DNA of 64,000 bases from positions 124,001 through 188,000 of the forward strand of contig NZ_JAMTCF010000018.1 in NCBI RefSeq assembly GCF_024171695.1, in the 5' to 3' direction. The notes beneath the pieces were generated by a model. It ran no database searches. It saw only the letters and a program-made list of their open reading frames with translations, and was not told where the DNA came from. The DNA is from Actinosynnema pretiosum (GTDB lineage Bacteria; Actinomycetota; Actinomycetes; Mycobacteriales; Pseudonocardiaceae). Every line of letters begins with the position of its first letter. Position 1 is the first letter of the stretch. Position numbers and translations under genes: made by a program. Below, one piece after another: positions 15,832-23,328 of the stretch.

Positions 15832-16506
15832 ATGTCACCGCTGGACAACCCGTCCTGGTCGGCGCTGACCGGCGAGCAGGCCCGGTTCGCCGAGGGCTCG
15901 GGCGGGGCGAGGCGCTACCGCGCGGACGTCGCCCCGTTCCACTCCGTGCCCGCCGACCCGGACGCCACCGCCTGGCGCGACCTGGCCCGGTTGACCGGAC
16001 CCGGCGCGCTGGCCGTCCTCAACACCAACGCCGACCTGCCGCCCGACTGGGAGCTGGTGCAGCACATCCCCGCCGTGCAGCTGGTCGACGACGGCATCAC
16101 GCCCGCGCCGGACGACGAGGCGCTGCGGCTCGGCGCGTCCGACGTGCCGGAGATGCTCGACCTGGTCGCCCGCACCCAGCCGGGGCCGTTCCTGCCGCGC
16201 ACCGTCGAGCTGGGGAACTACCTGGGCGTGCGGCGCGGCGGCGCGCTGGTCGCGATGGCGGGGGAGCGGATGCGCCCGGACGGGCACACCGAGATCAGCG
16301 CCGTGTGCACCGACCCGGCCCACCGGGGGCAGGGGCTGGCCGCCCGGCTGGTGCTCGCGGTCGCGGTCGGCATCGCCGAGCGCGGCGAGACGGCGATGAT
16401 GCACGCCGCCGCCGCCAACACCGGGGCGATCCGGGTCTACGAGAAGCTCGGGTTCGCGGTGCGCCGCGAGACGAAGTTCGTCTCGGTGCGCGCGCCGCTG
16501 GCGTGA
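15832..16506 (+). CDS. GNAT-family N-acetyltransferase (FR47-like)
   Basis: A 224-residue acetyltransferase. The C-terminal GNAT core is clear: VAMAGERMRPDGHTEISAVCT, the acetyl-CoA pyrophosphate loop HRGQGLAARL, and the helix-strand NTGAIRVYEKLGFAVRRE. The N-terminal ~110 residues (including DWELVQHIPAVQLV) form the degenerate first domain usual in FR47-like enzymes. The acceptor is unknown. The ATG at 15832 follows GGAGGAGGG. It runs convergent to the membrane protein, with only 7 bases between the stops. Confidence 0.9.
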   Translation: MSPLDNPSWSALTGEQARFAEGSGGARRYRADVAPFHSVPADPDATAWRDLARLTGPGALAVLNTNADLPPDWELVQHIPAVQLVDDGITPAPDDEALRLGASDVPEMLDLVARTQPGPFLPRTVELGNYLGVRRGGALVAMAGERMRPDGHTEISAVCTDPAHRGQGLAARLVLAVAVGIAERGETAMMHAAAANTGAIRVYEKLGFAVRRETKFVSVRAPLA

Positions 16507-16513
16507 GCCGCGC

Positions 16514-17023
16514 TCAGGCCTTCGCGGGGGTCCCCCCGCTGGTCGTCCCCTCGCGGGGCGCCCCCTCCCCGGTCCTCTCCTCGGGGGCGCTCTCGTCGAC
16601 GCCGAGCGAGCCGTCCAGCAGCTCCCGCCCGCGCGCCTCGAACACCGAGGCGTAGGCCGCCGAGTACTTGTCGTACACCGCGAGCTTGTCCGCCTCCCGC
16701 ACCGCCTCGGCCCGGAACTCGTCGCGCAGCCTGCGCATGGTGTTCACGTCCGAGCGGCGCTTGCGGCTGTGCAGGTAGGGCTTGAACGTCACGTTCAACC
16801 CGCCCACCACGGCGGCGAGCAGCAGCAGCGCCTTGCCCAGCGCCGTCTCGGACGAGGCGAACCCGGCCGCGAGCACGGCGGGCACCGCGATCAGCACCAC
16901 GCTGTAGGCCATGCCGGTCGTGCGGTGCACCACCCGCCACAGCGCCATGCGGTCGCAGTCCCGCCGCATCCTGGTGTCCAGCTCGGAGATCAGCGCCTGC
17001 GCGTCGTCGGCCACGGCCCACAT
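16514..17023 (-). CDS. two-helix membrane protein resembling SLATT/DUF4231 proteins
   Basis: About 169 residues. A short N-terminal helix (LISELDTRMRRDCDRMALW) is followed by two adjacent transmembrane segments (about residues 37-54, YSVVLIAVPAVLAAGF, and 60-78, ALGKALLLLAAVVGGLNVT). A basic amphipathic helix (SRKRRSDVNTMRRLRDEFRA) and an acidic tail come next. This layout resembles SLATT-type effectors, but there is no sensor gene beside it and the match is by eye only. The start ATG 17023 has a weak site; longer alternatives use TTG. No signal peptide. Confidence 0.55.
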   Translation of the reverse strand: MWAVADDAQALISELDTRMRRDCDRMALWRVVHRTTGMAYSVVLIAVPAVLAAGFASSETALGKALLLLAAVVGGLNVTFKPYLHSRKRRSDVNTMRRLRDEFRAEAVREADKLAVYDKYSAAYASVFEARGRELLDGSLGVDESAPEERTGEGAPREGTTSGGTPAKA

Positions 17024-17104
17024 CCTGGCAGCCGCGACCGCCCCCGGACGGCGCTTCGACGCGCGCTCGCCCGTCCGGCCCAACCACCCGGTCGGGTCAG
17101 GGTT

Positions 17105-17506
17105 TCACCCGGCGGCCAGGTCCAGCTCGGGGACCGTCCCCAGCAGCCGGGCCCACTCCGGGTGCGCGGCGGCCTTCTCCCGGTGCAGCGCGTTGACCGC
17201 CTCGGCCAGCTCGGGCGAGCCCTCGTCGGCGAACCGCGTCGCGGACAGCCTGGCCAGCCTGGGGATGATCACCGAGTCGGCCGCCAGGTGCGCGGGGTCG
17301 TTCACGTACCGGCGCAGCGCGTCGAAGTCGGCCAGCGCCACGCAGTAGGCGTGGGTGAACCGGGGGTCGTCGCCGATGTCGGGTCCCACCGAGGAGAACG
17401 ACACCGGCTCCAGCTCGGTGAGCCCCCGCAGCACCGCCAGCACCTCCGCGCGCTCCTGCGCCGTGGCCTCCTGCTTGAACGCGAACCGCAGCAAGTTGAC
17501 GATCAT
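17105..17506 (-). CDS. Dabb (stress-responsive alpha/beta-barrel) family protein
   Basis: A 133-residue dimeric alpha/beta-barrel domain. It opens with MIVNLLRFAFKQEATAQE, followed by LTELEPVSFSSVGPDIG and FTHAYCVALADFDALRRYVNDPAH, matching the ferredoxin-like fold of Dabb proteins. Members bind or transform small aromatic or polyketide-like molecules, or have no known activity. ATG 17506 follows GGAGGG. It is divergent from a TetR gene with only 85 bases between the starts. The perfect operator there makes it the probable regulated target. Confidence 0.85.
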   Translation of the reverse strand: MIVNLLRFAFKQEATAQERAEVLAVLRGLTELEPVSFSSVGPDIGDDPRFTHAYCVALADFDALRRYVNDPAHLAADSVIIPRLARLSATRFADEGSPELAEAVNALHREKAAAHPEWARLLGTVPELDLAAG

Positions 17507-17526
17507 CGTCCCGCCCTCCCCGGAAA

Positions 17527-17564
17527 TGAACCAACGGGTTCAAGTTATTGGTTTCGCTGGTTCA
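17527..17564. promoter_or_regulatory. candidate TetR operator between divergent genes
   Basis: TGAACCAACGGGTTCA (17527-17542) is a perfect inverted repeat of TGAACC/GGTTCA with a 4-base spacer. A third half-site, GGTTCA, lies at 17559-17564. It is placed to control both the Dabb gene and the TetR gene. Confidence 0.65.
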
Positions 17565-17591
17565 GGCGCAAGGGGTCGATAGGCTCGACCC

Positions 17592-18227
17592 GTGATCGAC
17601 GGGGGTGCGCGTCGCGGGCGCGCGGACAAGCGGACGGCGATCCTGGCCGCCGCCTTCCGGGTGTTCGCCGCGCGCGGCTACGCCCAGGCGTGCGTGCGCG
17701 ACATCGCCGACGAGGCGGGCGTGGCCAAGCCGACCGTCTACAACCACCTGACCGACAAGGAGTCCCTGTTCCGGGAGTCCCTGCTCGCCGCCGCCGACCG
17801 GGCGCGGGTCCGGCTCGACGCGGCGCTCGACGGCCTGCGCGCGCCCGGCGACCCCGCCGTAGCGCTCGCCCGCGCGGTCGGCGAGCTGGCCGAGGTGCTG
17901 GCGTCCGACGAGGTGCGGTCGCTGCGGCTGCTCGCGCTCGGCAACGCCGCCCTCTTCCCCGAGCTGGTCGGCGAGGCGCACCGCCGCACGTCCGCCGCGA
18001 CCGCGACCGCGCTCGCCGACCGGCTGGCCAGGCTGGTGCTGTCCGGCGCGCTGCGCCGCTGCGAGCCCGACCGCGCCGCCGGGCACCTGCTGTCCCTGGT
18101 GGACGGCGCGCTGGACGCCCGCTCGGCGTGGGGGAGCCGCGAGCTGCCCGCCGCCGAGGCGCGGGCGGCGGGGGAGGACGCGGTGGAGGTGTTCCTGCTC
18201 GCGTACGGGGGTCAGGCTTCCGAGTGA
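17592..18227 (+). CDS. TetR/AcrR-family regulator
   Basis: A 211-residue repressor. The helix-turn-helix is at about residues 12-58 (TAILAAAFRVFAARGYAQACV, EAGVAKPTVYNHLTDKESLF). The rest is the helical ligand-binding domain, with the TetR_C-type segment EVRSLRLLALGNAALFPEL. The GTG at 17592 starts GTGATCGACGGG; no strong Shine-Dalgarno sequence is present, so the mRNA may be leaderless or have a very short leader. It probably autoregulates and controls the divergent Dabb gene through the site at 17527-17564. The ligand is unknown. Confidence 0.9.
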   Translation: MIDGGARRGRADKRTAILAAAFRVFAARGYAQACVRDIADEAGVAKPTVYNHLTDKESLFRESLLAAADRARVRLDAALDGLRAPGDPAVALARAVGELAEVLASDEVRSLRLLALGNAALFPELVGEAHRRTSAATATALADRLARLVLSGALRRCEPDRAAGHLLSLVDGALDARSAWGSRELPAAEARAAGEDAVEVFLLAYGGQASE

Positions 18228-18284
18228 GTCGCCTTTTTTAGGTCACCGAACGTGACCGGGTCCGCCCGCGCGGTGCCTGCGGTG

Positions 18285-18494
18285 TCACGCGGGCTCCGGC
18301 CGGGGGACCGGCGAGGCCCCGGCCTCCAGCAGGTCCAACCAGCCGATCAGCACCCGGAGCACCGGCGTCCGGCCCGCGTTGGCGCGCTCGTGCGCCAGCA
18401 CGACCGACAGCTCGTCGCACCCCAGCGCCCGCACCCGCTCCCGCAGCTCCTTGAGCCCGAGCAGGTCGTAGTCCGGCAGCGGAAAATCACCCAC
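18285..18494 (-). CDS. small conserved actinobacterial protein
   Basis: A 69-residue helical protein (LPDYDLLGLKELRERVRALG, then DELSVVLAHERANAGRTPVL, LIGWLDLLEAG). The pattern LPxYDxL-x-L-x-x-x-R, then LL-x-x-ERA-x-A-R, then L-x-x-RL-x-x-LEAGA is that of a short family common in actinomycetes. No function is known to me. ATG 18494 follows GTGGGTG. It is monocistronic. Confidence 0.7.
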   Translation of the reverse strand: MGDFPLPDYDLLGLKELRERVRALGCDELSVVLAHERANAGRTPVLRVLIGWLDLLEAGASPVPRPEPA

Positions 18495-18644
18495 GAGGAC
18501 CGGCTACCCGCACCCGTTCGTCACAAACCGTGCACACCCGGTTACGCCACCACGGGGAAATCCCGTGTGCTGGAACACATGAGGGATTATCGGATGTTTG
18601 TCCGGGTACAGGGGCTGTACGCCGAACAGCTCGGCGAGAGGGGC

Positions 18645-19013
18645 ATGACTACTTCACGGGGTGAGTTGATGGACCTCGATTTCGATGACACTGTGGTGCG
18701 GGAGCTCGAGCTCTACGCGCGGAGGGTGACCAGGGCGCTGGGTCTGAGCGGCGACAGCTCCTGCCTGCAGGGCGAGGAGCCCGCCTCGGTCTACCTGGCA
18801 CTGGACGGCGTGCTGCCCGACTTCCCGGACCGGGACGTCGCCCTGCTCTGGGACGAGGACCGGGGCTGGGCCGCCGCCGTCGAGGCCGACGGCCAGGACC
18901 CGGTCGTGGTCGCCCGGTTCGGCGCGGAGGTGCGTCCCGCGCCCGCCGACGTGGCGACCTGGGTCGACGGCCTGCTGGAGGACGTGGAGGTCCCCCAGTC
19001 GCGCATCGCGTGA
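18645..19013 (+). CDS. DUF6292-like protein
   Basis: A soluble acidic protein of about 122 residues. The sequence VRELELYARRVTRALGLSGD, ASVYLALDGVLPDFPDRDVA, LLWDEDRGWAAAVEAD fits DUF6292, a small actinobacterial family of unknown role often found near regulators. ATG 18645 is preceded closely by GAGAGGGG; ATG 18669 (MDLDFDDT) matches the usual family start and is an equally good choice. A hairpin follows. Confidence 0.75.
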   Translation: MTTSRGELMDLDFDDTVVRELELYARRVTRALGLSGDSSCLQGEEPASVYLALDGVLPDFPDRDVALLWDEDRGWAAAVEADGQDPVVVARFGAEVRPAPADVATWVDGLLEDVEVPQSRIA

Positions 19014-19095
19014 GCGCTCGCTAGCGCCGGTTCGCCGGAGCACCGGCCCAGCGCCGCGCCGGTGCGAAGGAGTGCCGCACACGTGGCGCCGCAGT

Positions 19096-19137
19096 GCGAA
19101 AGGGCCCGCCCCCTGAACCGGGGGCGGGCCCTTTCGC
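19096..19137. terminator. perfect 18-bp hairpin terminator
   Basis: GCGAAAGGGCCCGCCCCC (19096-19113) pairs fully with 19120-19137 around a 6-base loop. It ends the DUF6292-like gene and finishes in CCCTTTCGC. Confidence 0.9.
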
Positions 19138-19350
19138 GTGCTAGGGGTCGGCGCGGTGGTCGCCTCTCGGCGAGTGGCACGTGGCGGCTCCAGCCTGACG
19201 GTATTCCGCGACGGCGCTAGGTGAGGCCCGGGGACACGACCGCGCCGACCGATCCGTACAACGGCGGGGGGTCGCCGGATGTTCCCGGTTCGGCCAAGTG
19301 GCGCTCGTCACGCCGGGATTGCTCCGAGCGGCAGCGGGTACACGCGTCCC

Positions 19351-19767
19351 ATGAGCCGAGACGAGCAGGCGGAGGAGCTGGTCGGGTACGCCCCGCAGAC
19401 CGGTCCCGACGAGGTCGCCGAGGAGCTGGACGAGGACCGGCTGCGCCTCGACCCCCTGGAGGCGGGCATGGACCCGCCCGAGCACTGGACCGCCGCCGAC
19501 AAGTACGGCACCACCCCGTACGAGCAGGCCCACCCCCGCCCGCTGGACGACCGCCTCGCCGAGGAGCAGCCGGAGTTCGACGACCGCCCCCGCGCCGAGG
19601 CCGACCCGGACGCGCAGACCGACCCCGACTCGCCCGGCGACCCGGACCTGCTGGCGGTCCCGCTGAGCGAGGCCGAGCGCCGGGGGCAGGCCGCCGACGA
19701 GGCGGGCGGTTCCACGGCGGGCGCGGTGCGCGCGCCGGACGAGGCGCCGGAGCCCGACGAGGAGTGA
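19351..19767 (+). CDS. DUF5709-family protein
   Basis: A highly acidic protein of 138 residues, probably largely disordered. It contains DEDRLRLDPLEAGMDPPEHW, KYGTTPYEQ and PLDDRLAEEQPEF, the diagnostic blocks of DUF5709. The C-terminal half is a low-complexity Asp/Glu/Pro tail. The function of the family is unknown. The start ATG 19351 lacks a strong Shine-Dalgarno sequence. It is a single gene between two hairpins. Confidence 0.85.
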   Translation: MSRDEQAEELVGYAPQTGPDEVAEELDEDRLRLDPLEAGMDPPEHWTAADKYGTTPYEQAHPRPLDDRLAEEQPEFDDRPRAEADPDAQTDPDSPGDPDLLAVPLSEAERRGQAADEAGGSTAGAVRAPDEAPEPDEE

Positions 19768-19878
19768 GGTCGCGGCGCCGCGCGTCGGTGACGTGCCGGG
19801 CCCCCGGTGGGTGAAGTCCGTCCCCGCCGCTTCCCCGGCGCCGCCCGCGCGGGCCTGGTCGACCCGCCCCGCTGAACC

Positions 19879-19915
19879 CCCGGCCCCCGAGGTGCGATCC
19901 ACCTCGGGGGCCGGG
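19879..19915 (+). terminator. hairpin terminator
   Basis: CCCGGCCCCCGAGGT (19879-19893) pairs perfectly with 19901-19915 around a 7-base loop, downstream of the DUF5709 gene. Confidence 0.8.
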
Positions 19916-20091
19916 CTCGTCCCCGGCGTCGCAGCCCCGTGCGTGCTTTCCCTTGCCGCACAACGTGATCCGCGCCCCGGCCCAGCCCAGCCCACCGCGC
20001 TCCCGCCGCTCGCGCTGCGAACCCCGCCCGCCGCCTGCACGATGTGCCCGCCGCACCCGCGCCCGCAGCCCGCGCACCAGGAGGTTCCGCC

Positions 20092-20508
20092 GTGGTCTCC
20101 CGACTCAGCCCGTACATCAGCTTCCGCACCGACGCCCGCGAGGCCATGGAGTTCTACCAGCGGGTCTTCGGCGGGACCCTGGTCGTCTCCACGTTCGGGG
20201 AGTTCGGGATGCCCGACCCCGAGTTCGCGGACAAGATCATGCACTCGATGCTCCAGACCGACCGGGGTTTCACCCTGATGGGTTCCGACACCCCGCCGGG
20301 CATGGAGTACGGCGAGGGCAGCCGGATCACCGTCACCCTCAGCGGTGACGCGGGCGACCACGAGCTGCGCGAGTACTGGGCCGCGCTCACCGAGGGCGGC
20401 ACGACCCTGGTGCCGCTGGAGAAGCAGATGTGGGGCGACGAGTTCGGCACCTGCGAGGACCGGTACGGCGTCCGCTGGATGGTCAACATCGCGGCGGCGC
20501 ACGCCTAG
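20092..20508 (+). CDS. PhnB-like VOC/glyoxalase-fold protein
   Basis: A 138-residue protein with the paired beta-alpha-beta-beta-beta units of the VOC superfamily, PhnB/3-demethylubiquinone methyltransferase-like branch: SPYISFRTDAREAMEFYQRV, FGGTL, MHSMLQTDRGFTLMGSD, ITVTLSGD, and the final WGDEFGTCEDRYGVRWMVNI. The metal ligands are not obvious. The substrate is unknown. GTG 20092 has a consensus AGGAGG 7 bases upstream and is preferred over the upstream in-frame start. It is monocistronic, with a hairpin at 20511-20555. Confidence 0.88.
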   Translation: MVSRLSPYISFRTDAREAMEFYQRVFGGTLVVSTFGEFGMPDPEFADKIMHSMLQTDRGFTLMGSDTPPGMEYGEGSRITVTLSGDAGDHELREYWAALTEGGTTLVPLEKQMWGDEFGTCEDRYGVRWMVNIAAAHA

Positions 20509-20510
20509 CC

Positions 20511-20555
20511 GTCGCCACCGGGGGCGGGACCGGAGCGGGCCCACCCCCGGCGACG
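20511..20555. terminator. hairpin between convergent VOC and immunity genes
   Basis: CGTCGCC (20511-20517) pairs with GGCGACG (20549-20555). Inner GGGGG and CCCCC blocks extend the structure. Confidence 0.6.
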
Positions 20556-20559
20556 CGGG

Positions 20560-21018
20560 TCAGACCGCTTCGAGCAGCGCGGAGATCCGGGCCACCCGGT
20601 CGTCCCGGCCGAACTCGAAGTGCAGGTAGTGCCCGTTGGCCTCGTACCGCTCGAAGGTCGGCCCGCTGCGCTCCGGCGCGCCCAGCAGCGCCGCCACCTC
20701 ACCCCGCGAGGCGACCGGCGACAACCCGTCCACGAGCGCCTCCGGGCGCGGGTACAGCCCGTACGACGGGTCCTGCTCGTCCGGCTGCGTCCGCACCATC
20801 ACCGACACCAGCACGTCGTTCTCGAACAGGACGTCGGTGCCCGTCTGCTTGAAGACGAAGTACACCGACTCCTCGCCGTCGAGGTCGATCTCCTCGATCT
20901 CCATGTCCGGCCCCGCCAGGAGGATCGCCTCGAGGAGCCGGTCCTCTCCCTGGCTGTCCCCTCGGCGGTGCCCCAGCACGTCCAGGAACACGGCCACTTC
21001 GCCGGTCACGATCGCCAC
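20560..21018 (-). CDS. immunity protein of the type VII toxin module
   Basis: A 152-residue soluble acidic protein. The core YFVFKQTGTDVLFENDVLVS, YGLYPRPEALVDGLSP, RGEVAALLGAPE and YLHFEFGRDDRVARI fits small immunity proteins that accompany actinobacterial polymorphic toxins. Its GTG start shares one base with the toxin stop (TAGTG at 21020-21016), which forces coupled synthesis. It presumably binds the nuclease and blocks it in the producer cell. The assignment rests on position, size and motif, not on a search. Confidence 0.7.
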   Translation of the reverse strand: MAIVTGEVAVFLDVLGHRRGDSQGEDRLLEAILLAGPDMEIEEIDLDGEESVYFVFKQTGTDVLFENDVLVSVMVRTQPDEQDPSYGLYPRPEALVDGLSPVASRGEVAALLGAPERSGPTFERYEANGHYLHFEFGRDDRVARISALLEAV

Positions 21019-21539
21019 TAATACCCCTTTGCTTTGTTCATAGCCCGCAGGTTCGCCAGGGCCGCGTCGACTTCTTTGGGACTTTTACCTGCGGCGATGA
21101 GGTTCGTGCGGGTGGTAGCGTAATCCCTCGCGGCCGCCGCGCTGAGGTTCGCCGCGTCTGCTTTGATCTGAGCCGGGGTGTTCTTGCCCCGGTACGTGTC
21201 GCTCTTGGCGTGGACGTCCTTCGGGACCTCGATCGCGTTGGCCTGGTTGTGGATGTCCTGCTTCTCCTTCAGGGTCAGCGGACGGCCGAGCCGGATGCGC
21301 TCAGCCTCCTTGAGGGCGGCCGAGGACGGGATGTGGTCGTGCTCCAGGTTGTCGCCGACCTTCTCGCGCTTCTTCAGCGACGCGTACGTCCCGACGTCCA
21401 GGGGCTGCACGTGGTTGTTGTTCGCTGCCCCCGCAGGCCGCTTGCTCGTGCGCAGCTTGTTGGTGGCGGGCGCGAAGATCCCGGCGCTCGCGCCCGCCGT
21501 GCCCGCCGGTGACGGCTTGGGCTTCTTCGTCTTAGGCAC
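21018..21539 (-). CDS. toxin C-terminal domain, HNH/ENDO VII-like nuclease
   Basis: A 173-residue basic protein. A Lys/Pro/Ala-rich N-terminus (KTKKPKPSPAGTAG) leads to a compact domain with DNLEHDHIPSSAALKEAE, then IHNQANAIEVPKDVHAKSD and TYRGKN. The Glu-His-Asp-His cluster followed by a later His fits the metal sites of HNH/ENDO VII polymorphic-toxin nucleases. The GTG start (21539) overlaps by 8 bases the stop of the upstream transmembrane gene, in the +1 frame. So toxin and carrier are separate proteins, or one protein split by a frameshift. The immunity gene follows directly. Confidence 0.7.
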   Translation of the reverse strand: MPKTKKPKPSPAGTAGASAGIFAPATNKLRTSKRPAGAANNNHVQPLDVGTYASLKKREKVGDNLEHDHIPSSAALKEAERIRLGRPLTLKEKQDIHNQANAIEVPKDVHAKSDTYRGKNTPAQIKADAANLSAAAARDYATTRTNLIAAGKSPKEVDAALANLRAMNKAKGY

Positions 21540-22032
21540 CGAGCACCTGGCTGACGGCGAGGCTGATCACCTGGTCGAGGACGAGCGAGGTGATCTGCTT
21601 GAAGATCGGGATCTGGACCAGCGAGAGCCCGAACGTCGGCACCGCCGTGGCGATGGCCTGCGCGATCTGCACGGCCAGCACGACCAGCTGCACCACGACG
21701 GCGATCTTCAGCGCCACCACGACGCCCGCGCACACGTACAGCCCGGCGCCGACCAGCGAGGAGGCCGTCGCCCCGTCGTCCAGGTTCTGCTTCGGCGCCT
21801 CGCCGTCGGTCCAGAACGCCTTGAACCGCTCCACCGCCGCGCCGCTGTTGGTGTCCAGCACCAGCTGGGCGTGGCCCTCGGCGGCGGTGGCGGCCGGGCC
21901 GACGCGGTCGGCGAACCCGGACCACAGGCCGCCGAGGTCGAACATCTTGCCCTCGTCGCTCTCCGGCCAGGAGAAGCCGAGGGTGTTGAGCAGCCCCGAC
22001 AGCTCGGGCGGCAGCATCATGCCGGTGGTCAT
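21532..22032 (-). CDS. type VII substrate/carrier module with hydrophobic C-terminus
   Basis: A 166-residue protein. The first ~95 residues are a WXG100-like helical domain (PPELSGLLNTLGFSWPESDE, MFDLGGLWSGFADRVG, FKAFWTDGEAP) of the kind found at the N-terminus of CpnT-like toxins. Residues about 95-166 are strongly hydrophobic (LVGAGLYVCAGVVVALKIAV, VLAVQIAQAIATAVPTFG) and could cross a membrane. In related proteins such a region is usually followed by the toxin in the same chain; here the chain stops (TAA at 21534-21532) just as the nuclease frame opens. Its ATG overlaps the WXG100 gene stop by 4 bases. Confidence 0.75.
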   Translation of the reverse strand: MTTGMMLPPELSGLLNTLGFSWPESDEGKMFDLGGLWSGFADRVGPAATAAEGHAQLVLDTNSGAAVERFKAFWTDGEAPKQNLDDGATASSLVGAGLYVCAGVVVALKIAVVVQLVVLAVQIAQAIATAVPTFGLSLVQIPIFKQITSLVLDQVISLAVSQVLGA

Positions 22033-22355
22033 CCCAGGTGTCCCATCAGTTGCTGGAAGGCGTCGCTGGCGGCGGTCTCGGTGGCCGCGTACTCGTCGGC
22101 CATGCCCTGCAGGTTGAGGCCGATCTCGCCGAGCGCCTCGGCGTTGTCCCCGAAGGACTCGAACGCGGCCTCGGAGACGACCTGGTAGATCGTGGCCAGC
22201 GCCGAGCCCAGCTCGTCGCCGCCGAACGCGCCCACGAGCGCGTCGGCCTGGCCCCGGAACGCGGCGAGGTCGTTCGCCAGCGCGGTCCCGGTCTCCTGGA
22301 TCTTCTGGGCGGAGTCGCCGATCGCCCGCGTGTTGACGTCCATGTCCTTGAACAC
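22029..22355 (-). CDS. WXG100-like secretion partner
   Basis: A 108-residue all-helical protein (MFKDMDVNTRAIGDSAQKIQ, LANDLAAFRGQADALVGAFG) of the ESX-partner type. The W-x-G turn is replaced by AFGGDE. It ends in YAATETAASDAFQQLM, close to the Y-x-x-x-D/E type VII signal (YAATE). It probably pairs with the carrier protein downstream. It overlaps the next gene by 4 bases and begins 10 bases after the YbaB-like gene. Confidence 0.8.
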   Translation of the reverse strand: MFKDMDVNTRAIGDSAQKIQETGTALANDLAAFRGQADALVGAFGGDELGSALATIYQVVSEAAFESFGDNAEALGEIGLNLQGMADEYAATETAASDAFQQLMGHLG

Positions 22356-22365
22356 CGCGCGCCCC

Positions 22366-23199
22366 CTAGTCGATGTTGCGCATGATCGAGGTCAGGCTGG
22401 TCGTGTACGTCCGCAGGTGGTTCAGGCTCTGCTCGCGGACCTGCTCGGCGCGCTCGCCGATCTTCTGCAGCGCCTCCAGGTCCAGGCCCGGCCGCTCCAC
22501 CGCGCCCGCCCGCTCCTCCCACTCCTCCAGCGCGGCGTTGACCGCTTCGAGGACCGCCTGACCCAGTTCGGCGGGGGAGAGCCGCACCGCCGCGGTGGTC
22601 AGCTCGAGCACGTCCACCGAGCCGTCGGTGACGCCTGCGAAGACCTCCTCGGCCTCGTCCCGCCCCTCCCCGGTGACCGGGGGCGCGGGGTCCGCCGAGA
22701 GCGCGGCCTGGGTGGAACGCACCACGTCGAGCGCGTCCTGGAAGAGGAATTCGACGTACTGCGGCGTGCTGTCGCCGCTCAAGCCGGTCTTGCCCGCGAG
22801 CTTGGCCATGGACGCGTCCAGCAGTTCCTGGACCCTGGTCAGGGCCTGCCCGCCCTGGAGCGTGAACTCGGTCAGCTGGGCGTTCACCGCGCCCAGGTCG
22901 GGGCCGGGATCACCGGCCGCCGGTGTGTCGATCCTCGATTGCGCCAGCGCGGGGTTGAGGGCCTCCCGCAGCAGTTCCGACACGGCGCCCGGGGTCTGCT
23001 GGAGCACCCCCTGGTCGATCGCCACGGCTAAGAGCCTGCGGTCCCGCACCACGGCGCGCACCGCGCCCTCGCCCGACGTGCCGATCGAGTCCTCGTACTC
23101 GCGCCCCTCCGGTTCGGGGAGCGCGCCTCCCGCTCGCACGTACGCTAACCACTGGCGCTGCAAGTCCAGTCGAGCCTCGAAGTCCTTGTCCGGCTCCAA
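22366..23199 (-). CDS. YbaB/EbfC-like protein with long helical extension, first gene of the toxin operon
   Basis: A 277-residue protein. Residues about 1-85 look like the YbaB/EbfC nucleoid-associated fold (TSGEGAVRAVVRDRRLLAVA, TPGAVSELLREALNPALAQS). YbaB-like proteins head many actinobacterial type VII effector operons. The rest is helical, containing LTEFTLQGGQALTRVQELLD and LQKIGERAEQVREQSLNHL, possibly coiled coil. The preferred start is TTG 23199, with GGAGG 6 bases upstream; no ATG/GTG with a comparable site exists. It opens a five-gene operon ending in toxin and immunity. Confidence 0.75.
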   Translation of the reverse strand: MEPDKDFEARLDLQRQWLAYVRAGGALPEPEGREYEDSIGTSGEGAVRAVVRDRRLLAVAIDQGVLQQTPGAVSELLREALNPALAQSRIDTPAAGDPGPDLGAVNAQLTEFTLQGGQALTRVQELLDASMAKLAGKTGLSGDSTPQYVEFLFQDALDVVRSTQAALSADPAPPVTGEGRDEAEEVFAGVTDGSVDVLELTTAAVRLSPAELGQAVLEAVNAALEEWEERAGAVERPGLDLEALQKIGERAEQVREQSLNHLRTYTTSLTSIMRNID

Positions 23200-23328
23200 A
23201 CCCGTCCTCCCCGTCGAGTGAAGATCACACAAAGTACCGTTCCGCCGCGACGGCCCCCGTTCGCGTCCCCGTTCGGGCGATAAGCCCCCTCCGCAGGGTG
23301 AGCACCTCGATCTGGGACCCTCCACCGG

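Noticed and set aside
16514-17023. CBASS or other defence operon based on a SLATT-like protein
   Set aside because: No nucleotidyltransferase, sensor or partner gene is adjacent; only the two-helix topology is similar.
20560-23199. Complete ESX secretion locus
   Set aside because: No EccC/EccD/MycP-type machinery genes are present; this is an effector module only.
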